Shown here one piece after another: positions 34,116 through 41,001 of a stretch of 44,324 nucleotides of DNA. Position 1 is the stretch's first letter, and every line of letters begins with the position of its first letter. Made by a program: the position numbers and the translations under genes. The DNA is from Candidatus Omnitrophota bacterium (GTDB lineage Bacteria; Omnitrophota; Omnitrophia; JAHJGZ01): contig JAHJGZ010000081.1 of NCBI GenBank assembly GCA_018823795.1, positions 1-44,324 on the forward strand, written 5' to 3'. The notes beneath the pieces were generated by a model. The model was not told the origin of the DNA, ran no database searches, and was given only the letters and a program-made list of their open reading frames with translations.

Positions 34116-35453
34116 ATGAAACATCCTGACGAATTAGGCCAAAAGAAGATCCCAAAACTCCTTTTTAAATTTGCCGTACCCTCAATTTTCAGCCTCGTGC
34201 TGCATGCGATGTACAATGTCGTTGACCGCGCGTTTATCGGGCAGAAGGTCGGGGCATTAGGGCTTGCCGGGGTGACGTTTTCGTTTCCGATCATGCTTAT
34301 CATCTTCGGCTTCTGTCTTCTTTTTAGTAACGGCGGGGCGTCCCTTATTTCACTCTGTCTGGGGGAGAAGAAAAAAGAGCAGGCCGAACATGTCCTTGGC
34401 AACACCATGACCCTTATTACCGGTAGTGGTATCCTGATAACGATCGTCGGTGTCGTGTGGGGGAGACAGATCCTCGCCCTTTTTCAAGTGCCGGATGCGG
34501 TGTTTCCCTATGCGTGGGATTATTGTGAGGTGATATTTTTCGGTATCCTTCTTTTTCTGTACGGATTTTCTATGACCTTTATTATTCGCGCAGAAGGTAA
34601 TCCGATGTATGCAACGGCCATGATCGTTGTCGGAACGATTTTGAATGTCATCCTCGATTACACGTTTATCTTTGGTCTTGATATGGGAACCCGCGGTGCA
34701 GCGCTTGCCACAGTCCTTTCAGAAGCATGTGTCGCGTGTATGGGGCTTTTCTATATTATTTCAAAAAAAGGAGTGTTGCATATCCGTGCCGTTCATCTCA
34801 TACTCAAGTGGGAGACGGTAAAGCGGATTGCCCTCCTCGGTATGGCAGCGGCACTCATGAATGTCATGGCAAGTGTACAACTCTCGCTTGCCAACGAACG
34901 CTTGATCACGATCGGCGGGCCGCAGGCTGTTGCGGCGATGGGGATCGTATTTTCAATTAATTCGATCATTATGCTTTTTACTTTTGGAATGGCTGCCGGA
35001 ATGCAGCCGATCATCGGCTATAATTACGGGGCACGGCAGTTTGACCGTGTGCGGCAAACGATCGTGTATGCGTGCAGTATAACGTTTGTGATATCGATCG
35101 TCTTTATTGCCGGGATACTGATCGGTGCAGAATATATTGTACGTCTTTTTGCGGGCAGCAACGAGGAACTTGTCGCTTTAAGCTGCCGTGCGATGCGTAT
35201 CTTTGTATGCGCCGCGCCGTTTACTACAATGACGATCTTAAGCTCACGCTATTTTCAGTCGATCGGAAAAGGAATTACCTCAACCGTTATCACACTCAAC
35301 CGCCAGCTTTTATTTTTTGTTCCTATGTTGTATATCCTCTCAAAATCGTACGGCCTTAACGGCATCTGGTTCACGGGCCCGGTGACCGATTTGTGCGCCG
35401 TCGTCCTTGCCAGTATACTTCTTATTTTTAGTCTTCGGAAACTTACGAATTAA
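34116..35453 (+). CDS. MATE family efflux transporter
   Basis: 445 aa with 12 predicted transmembrane helices, the normal size of bacterial MATE proteins (DinF/NorM/MepA-like). Characteristic stretches are LLFKFAVPSIFSLVLHAMYNVVDRAFIG at the N-terminus, FGFCLLFSNGGASLISLCLGEKK and, in the second half, MAAGMQPIIGYNYGA. MATE proteins export cationic drugs or metabolites across the inner membrane using H+ or Na+. I start at ATG 34116, since the family N-terminus begins there; the frame extends to ATG 34041, but those 25 residues look like translated leader. It is flanked by repeat-filled spacer and by the promoter of the two-component operon, so it is probably transcribed alone. Confidence 0.92.
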   Translation: MKHPDELGQKKIPKLLFKFAVPSIFSLVLHAMYNVVDRAFIGQKVGALGLAGVTFSFPIMLIIFGFCLLFSNGGASLISLCLGEKKKEQAEHVLGNTMTLITGSGILITIVGVVWGRQILALFQVPDAVFPYAWDYCEVIFFGILLFLYGFSMTFIIRAEGNPMYATAMIVVGTILNVILDYTFIFGLDMGTRGAALATVLSEACVACMGLFYIISKKGVLHIRAVHLILKWETVKRIALLGMAAALMNVMASVQLSLANERLITIGGPQAVAAMGIVFSINSIIMLFTFGMAAGMQPIIGYNYGARQFDRVRQTIVYACSITFVISIVFIAGILIGAEYIVRLFAGSNEELVALSCRAMRIFVCAAPFTTMTILSSRYFQSIGKGITSTVITLNRQLLFFVPMLYILSKSYGLNGIWFTGPVTDLCAVVLASILLIFSLRKLTN

Positions 35454-35595
35454 TACGATATTGGACTGCTGTTTTCGCCGGCAGGTTCCGTACGGTTTGA
35501 TTTTTTTGTTGGTAGGAGTGCACTTAGTTTTTAGGTGATACCGCTTCAGTGATCCGGATACACGGAACGCTTGAGCGCTGTTTCATAACTGCATC

Positions 35596-35624
35596 TTGTC
35601 AAGGGGTGTAAAGAGGGGTATAAT
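35596..35624 (+). promoter_or_regulatory. Sigma70-like promoter of the two-component operon
   Basis: TTGTCA (35596-35601), exactly 17 bp, TATAAT (35619-35624), about 90 bp before the response-regulator start. The only element I can identify in the 260-bp spacer 35454-35713. Confidence 0.75.
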
Positions 35625-35713
35625 AATTCACCAATTGCTGTGCAAAAAAAAGACCGACGTGCCGTCAGAAACAGCGTGAGAAGACGGTACCGCAGCCGGG
35701 GGAGATGATGTGT

Positions 35714-36388
35714 ATGCGTATCTTATTAGTCGAAGACGAGCGGCGAATCGCCAGTTTTATTAAGCGGGGATTACAAGGCAACCAGTATGTTGTGGACGTT
35801 GCCTATGATGGGGTAAAAGGGCTTTATTTAGCAGAAATTAATACGTATGACCTCATCATACTCGATGTTATGCTGCCGGAAAAAAATGGCATGGTGGTAT
35901 GCAAAGAATTACGGGAGAAAAAAATAGACACGCCGGTATTAATGCTGACGGCACGTGATACGGTCTGCGATAAAGTGTCGGGACTTGATTCAGGTGCGGA
36001 TGACTATCTGACCAAACCGTTTGCGTTTGAGGAATTCTTGGCGCGGGTGCGTGCTCTGTTGCGAAAAAAAAGACAGGATAAATCAACAACGCTCCAGGTA
36101 GCAGATTTAGTGTTAGATCAACTTACCCGTACCGTGATGCGTGCAGGGACCGCAATAACGCTTACCAGTAAAGAATACGCGCTTCTCGAATATCTCATGC
36201 TCCATGCAAACGAGGTGGTGACGCGAACCATGCTGTCCGAACATGTATGGGATGAACATTTTGATACGCTGACGAATGTCATCGACGTGTACATAAATTA
36301 TATACGCAATAAAATCGACAAAGATTTTTCACCCCCTTTACTGCACACGATTCGCGGCACAGGATACATGTTGAAAGAAGGGAAATAA
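35714..36388 (+). CDS. OmpR/PhoB-family response regulator
   Basis: 224 aa. Receiver domain with acidic pair EDE at residues 8-10, phosphoacceptor Asp51 in [13 protein letters not shown], the Thr in MLTARD and Lys in LTKPF. The C-terminal winged helix (about residues 128-222) shows [39 protein letters not shown] and [12 protein letters not shown], typical of the CusR/CopR subgroup. I choose ATG 35714 (MRILLVEDE) with GGGGAG about 9 nt upstream; ATGs at 35705 and 35708 are alternatives. The stop overlaps the kinase start (TAATGA), so the pair is translationally coupled. It may bind the TAATG direct repeats at 37928. Confidence 0.95.
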   Translation: MRILLVEDERRIASFIKRGLQGNQYVVDVAYDGVKGLYLAEINTYDLIILDVMLPEKNGMVVCKELREKKIDTPVLMLTARDTVCDKVSGLDSGADDYLTKPFAFEEFLARVRALLRKKRQDKSTTLQVADLVLDQLTRTVMRAGTAITLTSKEYALLEYLMLHANEVVTRTMLSEHVWDEHFDTLTNVIDVYINYIRNKIDKDFSPPLLHTIRGTGYMLKEGK

Positions 36389-37872
36389 TGAAGTTTAACA
36401 CGATACGATTTAAAATCAGCGTTCTCTATACCACTATCTTAGGTGTTTTTTTAATCGTCTATACCTCTGTCCTGTATATTACCTTATATTTTAATCTGTA
36501 TGTGGCATTTGACGAGCGGTTATCTGATAAAACGCAAAAGATACTCAATGCAGTTGATTCCTATCTCAGTGTTCTTGGCAATGATGAACAGTCGGTATTT
36601 TTTACGTTCAGAAACATCATCGGTGTCGGCGGCAGCTATCGCACCCAAAGCACGCTCAAAGCCCTCGAAGATATGTGGGCAAAAAATTATGTCACGTTGC
36701 GGCTGGATACCGATTACATTACTTTCGTAAGGAACTCGGATGAGGTCATCGTACAGTCTGCTAATATGGATAAGGAGATTCAAACCCTTTTTTTGAAAGA
36801 ACTGAACGATATTGATAATCATGACGAAGAACATGTGAGCACGCTGCGATTTAAAAACGTGTACCTCAGAGTGCTTTCGCGCCGCTTTACGGTTGGCGAT
36901 GACGGAACTTTTATTATCCAAGTCGGAACCTCGCCGGAACGAATCCGGCAATTAATGAAACAACGATTATACTACCGGCTTCTTCCTATTCCGATTATTT
37001 TGTTGGTAGGATTTTTTATCGGCAATCTTTTTGCGGAACGGATCTTGCGGCCGATGCGCAAGCTTACAAAGACCGCACAAGCGATTACCCACGAAGATTT
37101 GAGTGCGCGGATTCAAACAGAACATGCTGATAGAGAGATGCAGGAACTCATCAACGCATTTAACAGCATGATCGAACGATTGGAGAAGTCTTTTAAATAT
37201 GTAGCCGACCTGAGTTCTCACATTGCCCATGAACTTAAATCACCGCTTGCCATTATGCGGGGGGAGATAGAGATCGCCCTCACAGAGCGAATGCACAACC
37301 CTGAAGATAAAAGGGTGATGGCGATTGTTCTTGATGAAATTAAACGCATGCTGAAAATAATTGATGACTTACTGTTGCTGACCCGGCTTGATTATAGACC
37401 CGAGATTCTTAATTGTATGCGTTTCGATTTCAGGGCATTTATGGCTCAACTATACGAACGCAGTAAAATAATGGCTTTGCCGAGGAAGATTACCATAGTT
37501 TTCGATAATGCCCCCGCACCACTGACGATTAATGGGGAACCGTTACATTTGCGGCGGTTATTCTTAAACCTCATCGACAATGCCATTAAATTCACGCCGC
37601 ACGAGGGTACGGTAACGATTAAAGTCTCTGGCGATAACGGCCGGGCGGTCATATCTGTTTCTGATACCGGCATCGGGATTGCAGAAAAAGATCTGCCAAA
37701 AATATTCGATAAGTTTTATCGGGTTATGACCCCCGGTGTTTCTCCTGAGCCCGGAAGCGGTTTAGGCTTAACTATCGTAACTGTTGTAGCTGCAATACAT
37801 AAGGGTACGGTCGAGGTACGCAGCGTTCTCGGCCGCGGCACGACATTTACCGTTACTCTGCCATGCGTATAA
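36388..37872 (+). CDS. Sensor histidine kinase (HAMP-HisKA-HATPase), CusS-like
   Basis: 494 aa. Two transmembrane helices (about residues 10-34 and 197-216) enclose a periplasmic sensor of about 160 residues without a recognised fold. A HAMP domain follows (217-270, RPMRKLTKTAQAITHEDLSARI), then the dimerisation/phosphoacceptor helix with His281 in SSHIAHELKSPLAIMRGEIE. The ATPase domain has N box NLIDNAIKFTP, G1 DTGIGI, F box FDKFYR and G2 GSGLGLTIV. Overall layout resembles heavy-metal sensor kinases of the CusS type; with an arsenic/metal operon 3 kb downstream a metal signal is plausible, but there is no direct evidence. Paired with the preceding regulator. Confidence 0.95.
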   Translation: MKFNTIRFKISVLYTTILGVFLIVYTSVLYITLYFNLYVAFDERLSDKTQKILNAVDSYLSVLGNDEQSVFFTFRNIIGVGGSYRTQSTLKALEDMWAKNYVTLRLDTDYITFVRNSDEVIVQSANMDKEIQTLFLKELNDIDNHDEEHVSTLRFKNVYLRVLSRRFTVGDDGTFIIQVGTSPERIRQLMKQRLYYRLLPIPIILLVGFFIGNLFAERILRPMRKLTKTAQAITHEDLSARIQTEHADREMQELINAFNSMIERLEKSFKYVADLSSHIAHELKSPLAIMRGEIEIALTERMHNPEDKRVMAIVLDEIKRMLKIIDDLLLLTRLDYRPEILNCMRFDFRAFMAQLYERSKIMALPRKITIVFDNAPAPLTINGEPLHLRRLFLNLIDNAIKFTPHEGTVTIKVSGDNGRAVISVSDTGIGIAEKDLPKIFDKFYRVMTPGVSPEPGSGLGLTIVTVVAAIHKGTVEVRSVLGRGTTFTVTLPCV

Positions 37873-37927
37873 GCCTTTTTGCCTTCATGCGGTACTCACC
37901 GTCCTTTTTTTAAATCTTAAAAAATTC

Positions 37928-37970
37928 TAATGTTCCTTTAATGTTCCTTTAATGTGGCCGGTGGTATCAT
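37928..37970 (+). promoter_or_regulatory. Three 11-bp-spaced direct repeats and -10 box (OmpR/PhoB-type activated promoter)
   Basis: TAATG occurs at 37928-37932, 37939-37943 and 37950-37954, separated by TTCCTT, i.e. a period of 11 bp as in pho-box-type sites. TATCAT (37965-37970) follows as -10; the repeats overlie the place of a -35 box, which has no consensus match. Predicted RNA start is near 37977, 25 nt before the receiver gene start at 38002. Confidence 0.55.
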
Positions 37971-38001
37971 GTATCTGAAAACAAAAAGAAAGGAACGAAG
38001 A

Positions 38002-38385
38002 GTGAAAAAAATACTTATTGTTGATGATGATGAAAAAATACGAACAATGTATACGCGTTTTTTGAATGCGAAGGGATTTGATGTTGTTGCGGTAAGTAAT
38101 GCGGTCGCTGCTCATGAAACAATAAGGAAAGAGCTGGTCGATGTCACTCTGCTTGATATTAATATGCCCGATATCAACGGCAGGATGCTGTATGACGTGT
38201 TACGTTCTTTTTACAAACAAATCAAAATTATTGTTTCCAGCGTGTATCCGAAAGTAGACCAAAAGAGGATGATCGAACATGCGCATGAATATTATGACAA
38301 ATCGGAGGGGCTTGATGCGCTGTTAGAAAAAATAAAGGAGGTTTTGTATGATGGACACGGCCACGATGATACTGGTTGCCGATGA
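38002..38385 (+). CDS. Stand-alone receiver (CheY-like) protein 1
   Basis: 127 aa, a single receiver domain with acidic DDDE (residues 7-10), Asp52 phosphoacceptor in TLLDINMPDING, the conserved Ser pair in IIVSSVYP and a Lys in YYDKSEG. No output domain. GTG 38002 is chosen since AAAGGAACGAAG precedes it and the predicted -10 box and RNA start lie between the upstream ATGs (37954, 37969) and here. It overlaps the next receiver gene by 38 bp. Likely to relay phosphate from a kinase (perhaps the one upstream) to protein partners. Confidence 0.88.
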   Translation: MKKILIVDDDEKIRTMYTRFLNAKGFDVVAVSNAVAAHETIRKELVDVTLLDINMPDINGRMLYDVLRSFYKQIKIIVSSVYPKVDQKRMIEHAHEYYDKSEGLDALLEKIKEVLYDGHGHDDTGCR

Positions 38386-38734
38386 TGAACCACGGATGCG
38401 AGGGGTGTTAGTCCGTACTCTTGCCGCACGAGGGTACCATGTCTGTGAAGCTGAAGACGGTGACAGCGCTCTCGCGGTACTGCGGAAGGAAAAAAATATA
38501 GCGGCGGTCATCCTTGATATTCGCATGCCCGGTATAAACGGGTTAGAGACGTTTGATAACCTCAAAAAAGAATTTCCTGGAGTAAAAATAATCGTTTCCA
38601 GTGTCTACCCGGAAGATGAACAGAAATTTTTTATTGACGGTGCTGACGCGTATTTTTTAAAAACAGACGATGTCGCACATCTTGCAGAACTAGTTTCGCA
38701 GGTGTGTTGCGTAAAACAAGGAGGTGGTGTATGA
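38348..38734 (+). CDS. Stand-alone receiver (CheY-like) protein 2
   Basis: 128 aa, again a lone receiver: DDEPRMR near the N-terminus, Asp57 in AVILDIRMPGING, IIVSSVYPEDEQ and Lys in FLKTDD. It shares the unusual SSVYP segment with receiver 1, so the two look like tandem duplicates. ATG 38348 has AAGGAGG upstream, inside the 3' end of the previous gene. Its stop overlaps the start of the PilZ gene (ATGA at 38731-38734), so the three genes form a tightly coupled unit. Confidence 0.88.
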   Translation: MMDTATMILVADDEPRMRGVLVRTLAARGYHVCEAEDGDSALAVLRKEKNIAAVILDIRMPGINGLETFDNLKKEFPGVKIIVSSVYPEDEQKFFIDGADAYFLKTDDVAHLAELVSQVCCVKQGGGV

Positions 38735-39126
38735 ACGAGGAACGCAGAAGTTGTACACGAGTTCCGCTAAAGATTATTGCTCATTGTTCAACACAGCAAG
38801 ACCAGTATGAGATGCCGCACTATTTTATTGCTTTTTCAACAGATCTGTCTCCGCAGGGGGTGTGCCTTACCCTGCCACGGGAAGTCAATTGCGGAGATAT
38901 TGTTATGATTAGTTTAGATATTTCTTCTTCCCCTTTTGATCAGCCCATGCTGTGCGGCCAGGTTGTGTGGGTACGCAGTATTTTTGTATGGAAAGATACC
39001 GTTCGGCACATAACACGGGCCGGCATTACGTTTGTACGGCAGCAGGTTGCGCGTGAGCGGGAAATAAACAGTTTCATGAGTGAGCGGACACGGCTGCGAG
39101 AACGGTCGCTTGCCCTCTCAGCGTAA
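38731..39126 (+). CDS. PilZ domain protein (second copy)
   Basis: 131 aa. NEERRSCTRVPLKI gives the RRxxxR-like start and STDLSPQGVCL the DxSxxG motif; the beta strands GQVVWVRSIF and RAGITFVR complete the barrel. These residues suggest cyclic-di-GMP binding. The C-terminal tail (QQVAREREINSFMSERTRLRERS) is a charged helix. ATG 38731 has AAGGAGG 9 nt upstream and overlaps the receiver stop. An operon joining phospho-receivers to a PilZ effector suggests integration of phosphorelay and nucleotide-second-messenger inputs, possibly on motility, pili or exopolysaccharide; the target is unknown. Confidence 0.82.
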   Translation: MNEERRSCTRVPLKIIAHCSTQQDQYEMPHYFIAFSTDLSPQGVCLTLPREVNCGDIVMISLDISSSPFDQPMLCGQVVWVRSIFVWKDTVRHITRAGITFVRQQVAREREINSFMSERTRLRERSLALSA

Positions 39127-39210
39127 TCGATCCATACCGTGGCACGGTCCGTCTTATCAAATAGATCGTTTTTTCCAATGTACGCGCATCTTTTCTTACT
39201 ACGGTACCGA

Positions 39211-39238
39211 TAGGGGCTATCCCCGCTTTTTCTTTTTC
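39211..39238 (+). terminator. Weak terminator-like hairpin after the PilZ gene
   Basis: GGGG-CTAT-CCCC (39213-39224) followed by GC and a T-rich stretch (CTTTTTCTTTTT). The stem is only 4-5 bp, so the call is tentative. It sits between the PilZ gene and the RnfD-like gene. Confidence 0.35.
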
Positions 39239-39301
39239 CGTATCTCAGTAAAAGGACTTGCCGAACCATTTCCCAAAGAGTATGATAATAAGCCGTTACG
39301 T

Positions 39302-40054
39302 ATGAAAAAAGTACCATCCATAAAAATTCAACTCATTATCTTTCTTGTCCTCTTTGGACTCTATCTGGCAGTCAGGGAAGGGGTCGTTGCATTTACGGCA
39401 GCGCTTGCTGCAGTGACGGCAGCTGCGGTCATCATCGAAGCCGTCTTTATCTATGCCGCGAAAAAGAAGATTTGCGTTACCACCAGTGCCTGCATAACCG
39501 GACTCATTCTCGGTATTGTTCTTGCGCATGACGGTCCCTGGTGGCACAGTCTCGTTGCCGCCGGTGCGGCGATCGTCGGCAAAAATCTCATCCGTATCAA
39601 AGGACGCCACTTTTTTAATCCGGCTGCGTTTGGTATTGTGATTGCCATGATTATATGCGGGGCCCGAACAGCGTGGTACGGGACGTATGCCTGGTATATC
39701 CTCATTCCTGTAGGTCTCTATTTCATTATACGATTGCGGAAGGAAGCACTTTTGGTGAGTTATGCGGTAACGGCGTTTCTCCTTTTTGCCGGTAATAATC
39801 TCATCATGAAAATACCGTTTACCGATATCATGTGGTATTTCAGCTACTTTTTTATTTTTATTATGCTTATCGAACCGAAAACAACGCCCCATACACGCCG
39901 CGGGGGGATCGTGTTCGGTGTGAGCATTGCCGTGCTTATTTTTGCAATGACCCAAATCGGCATCAGGTGTGATGTCGAACTGTGTTCCCTTATAATCTGC
40001 AATATGGTATATCGTGCAACGACGGTTATACCGAACAAAAGGAGGAGTGTATGA
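39302..40054 (+). CDS. RnfD/NqrB-family membrane protein (shortened)
   Basis: 250 aa with about nine hydrophobic helices. The motif KGRHFFNPAAFGIVI matches the NqrB/RnfD signature (K.HIFNPAAF); VTTSACITGLILGIVLAHD and MLIEPKTTPHTRRGG also fit that family. RnfD and NqrB are 320-400 aa flavin-bearing subunits of ion-translocating redox complexes; this copy is shorter and stands alone, with no other Rnf/Nqr subunit in view. ATG 39302 is chosen from the family N-terminus (KIQLIIFLVLFG); the frame is open to 39080, but that extension translates non-coding sequence. The stop overlaps the next start (ATGA at 40051), implying a functional pair. Confidence 0.8.
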   Translation: MKKVPSIKIQLIIFLVLFGLYLAVREGVVAFTAALAAVTAAAVIIEAVFIYAAKKKICVTTSACITGLILGIVLAHDGPWWHSLVAAGAAIVGKNLIRIKGRHFFNPAAFGIVIAMIICGARTAWYGTYAWYILIPVGLYFIIRLRKEALLVSYAVTAFLLFAGNNLIMKIPFTDIMWYFSYFFIFIMLIEPKTTPHTRRGGIVFGVSIAVLIFAMTQIGIRCDVELCSLIICNMVYRATTVIPNKRRSV

Positions 40055-40401
40055 AGATAAGTATCCTATTGATGAGTCTGCTTTTTTTTGTCGTGTGTAG
40101 TACGAGTAGTGCCTATGCACACCCCCCACGGGAGATTACCGTGAGTTTTGATGCCGAAACTTCGACCGTACATGCGGTCATCGTGCATCGAGTCAGTAAT
40201 CCCGCTTCCCACTATATAGAAAAGGTTGATATCGGCATAAACGGAGAAGAGATAGCGGAACTGACTTTCGAAGAACAGGAAACGTCCCGGGAACAGACCA
40301 TTTCCTATGAACTTCCGCACGTTACATCCGGCGATACCATTTCAGTCGAAGGATACTGCAACCTGAGCGGGAAGAGGGAAGAAGAGCTCACGGTTGAGTA
40401 G
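40051..40401 (+). CDS. Small exported beta-rich protein, desulfoferrodoxin/SoxZ-like fold (tentative)
   Basis: 116 aa with a clear signal peptide (MKISILLMSLLFFVVCSTSSAYA, cleavage before HPP). The mature part begins HPPREITVSF and carries VIVHRVSNPASHYIEKVDIGINGEE, reminiscent of the HYI-W/K segment of desulfoferrodoxin-like domains, followed by beta strands ending in ISVEGYCNLSGKREEELTV. Iron ligands of a true superoxide reductase are not all evident. AAAAGGAGGAGTGT precedes ATG 40051, which overlaps the RnfD-like stop; a joint periplasmic redox role for the two is inferred. Confidence 0.6.
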   Translation: MKISILLMSLLFFVVCSTSSAYAHPPREITVSFDAETSTVHAVIVHRVSNPASHYIEKVDIGINGEEIAELTFEEQETSREQTISYELPHVTSGDTISVEGYCNLSGKREEELTVE

Positions 40402-40452
40402 AGATTTTAACCTTGTGGATGAGGATTATATGTATCCCATCTATTATTCCAT

Positions 40453-40480
40453 TTGACACCTTCTATGATCCTATTATAAA
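40453..40480 (+). promoter_or_regulatory. Strong sigma70-like promoter of the metal/arsenic operon
   Basis: TTGACA (40453-40458), 16-bp spacer, TATAAA (40475-40480). Expected initiation near 40487 falls inside the palindrome at 40483-40506, an ideal position for repression. Confidence 0.8.
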
Positions 40481-40482
40481 AT

Positions 40483-40506
40483 AGTTATGAACATATGTTC
40501 ATAACT
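40483..40506. promoter_or_regulatory. Perfect 24-bp palindromic operator
   Basis: Two perfect 12-bp half-sites, AGTTATGAACAT and its complement. The ATGAAC-AT-GTTCAT core resembles ArsR/SmtB-family operators. It covers the predicted RNA start of the DUF134-led operon; the most likely effect is metal- or metalloid-responsive repression. No arsR gene is present in the window; DUF134 itself is the only DNA-binding candidate nearby. Confidence 0.75.
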
Positions 40507-40519
40507 CAGGAAACCTACT

Positions 40520-40852
40520 GTGAGACCACAAAAGAAACGATGGGTGCAGTGCGAACCGGGAGAGCGGTGTTTCCGGCCGCAGTGTAAACCGCTCAGAAAT
40601 CTTGACGGGGTGTATCTCAGCCTTGACGAATTTGAGGCGGTGCGGCTTGCTGATCTCGGCGGTCTCAAACAGGAGGCGGCAGCGCGGCGGATGAAAGTAT
40701 CCCGGCCTACTTTTTCGCGGATAATTTCAAAGGCACATAAAAAAATCGCAGATTCGCTGGTTAACATTAAAGCAATAAAAATCGAAGGTGGTTGTTGCAC
40801 CATCGTAAGTCGAAAAACAAAAAATGATGTAACCATATCCCGATCCTGCTAA
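40520..40852 (+). CDS. DUF134 (UPF0251) helix-turn-helix protein
   Basis: 110 aa starting with GTG 40520 (CAGGAAACC upstream). N-terminal GERCFRPQCKPLRNLDGVYLSLDEFEAVRLADLGGL is the DUF134 signature, followed by an HTH with QEAAARRMKVSRPTFSRIISKAHKKIADSL. Cys residues near the N-terminus (CEPGERCF, QC) and the C-terminus (GGCC, SC) could bind metal or arsenite. The family is a predicted DNA-binding group often encoded beside metal-cluster and NifX-type genes. First gene of the resistance operon, so an autoregulator is plausible. The stop codon lies in the loop of a hairpin. Confidence 0.9.
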   Translation: MRPQKKRWVQCEPGERCFRPQCKPLRNLDGVYLSLDEFEAVRLADLGGLKQEAAARRMKVSRPTFSRIISKAHKKIADSLVNIKAIKIEGGCCTIVSRKTKNDVTISRSC

Positions 40853-41001
40853 AGCAGGACGGGATTAATGCTGACATAACGTAGCGCAATGACGTGGTAC
40901 GTTAGAGACAGCACTTATCCAGCTTTGCTGGATACATTCAAACGGATATTTTACGTCACGTTGCCTGCCGGTGGGCGGGTTCCGTAAAATATGTTTTCAT
41001 G
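40837..41001. repeat. Leading hairpin and palindromic element, copy 8
   Basis: Leading hairpin ATCCCG-A-TCCTGC / GCAGGA-CGGGAT (40837-40865). Left arm degenerate: GCTG...TAACGTA / TACGTTA...CAGC (40870-40912). Middle: TATCCAGC-TTT-GCTGGATA (40917-40934). CATTC (40935-40939). Right arm: AAAC, bulge GG, ATATTTTACG (40946-40955) with CGTAAAATAT (40983-40992), GTTT, then TCATG (40997-41001). It overlaps the possible start codon of the permease. Confidence 0.78.

Noticed and set aside
39080-39301. N-terminal extension of the RnfD-like protein
   Set aside because: It overlaps the PilZ coding end in another frame and then translates a T-rich terminator-like stretch; the family N-terminus begins at 39302.
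10894-41001. Insertion sequence or transposon
   Set aside because: No transposase gene or target duplication is visible anywhere; the palindromic elements carry no coding capacity.
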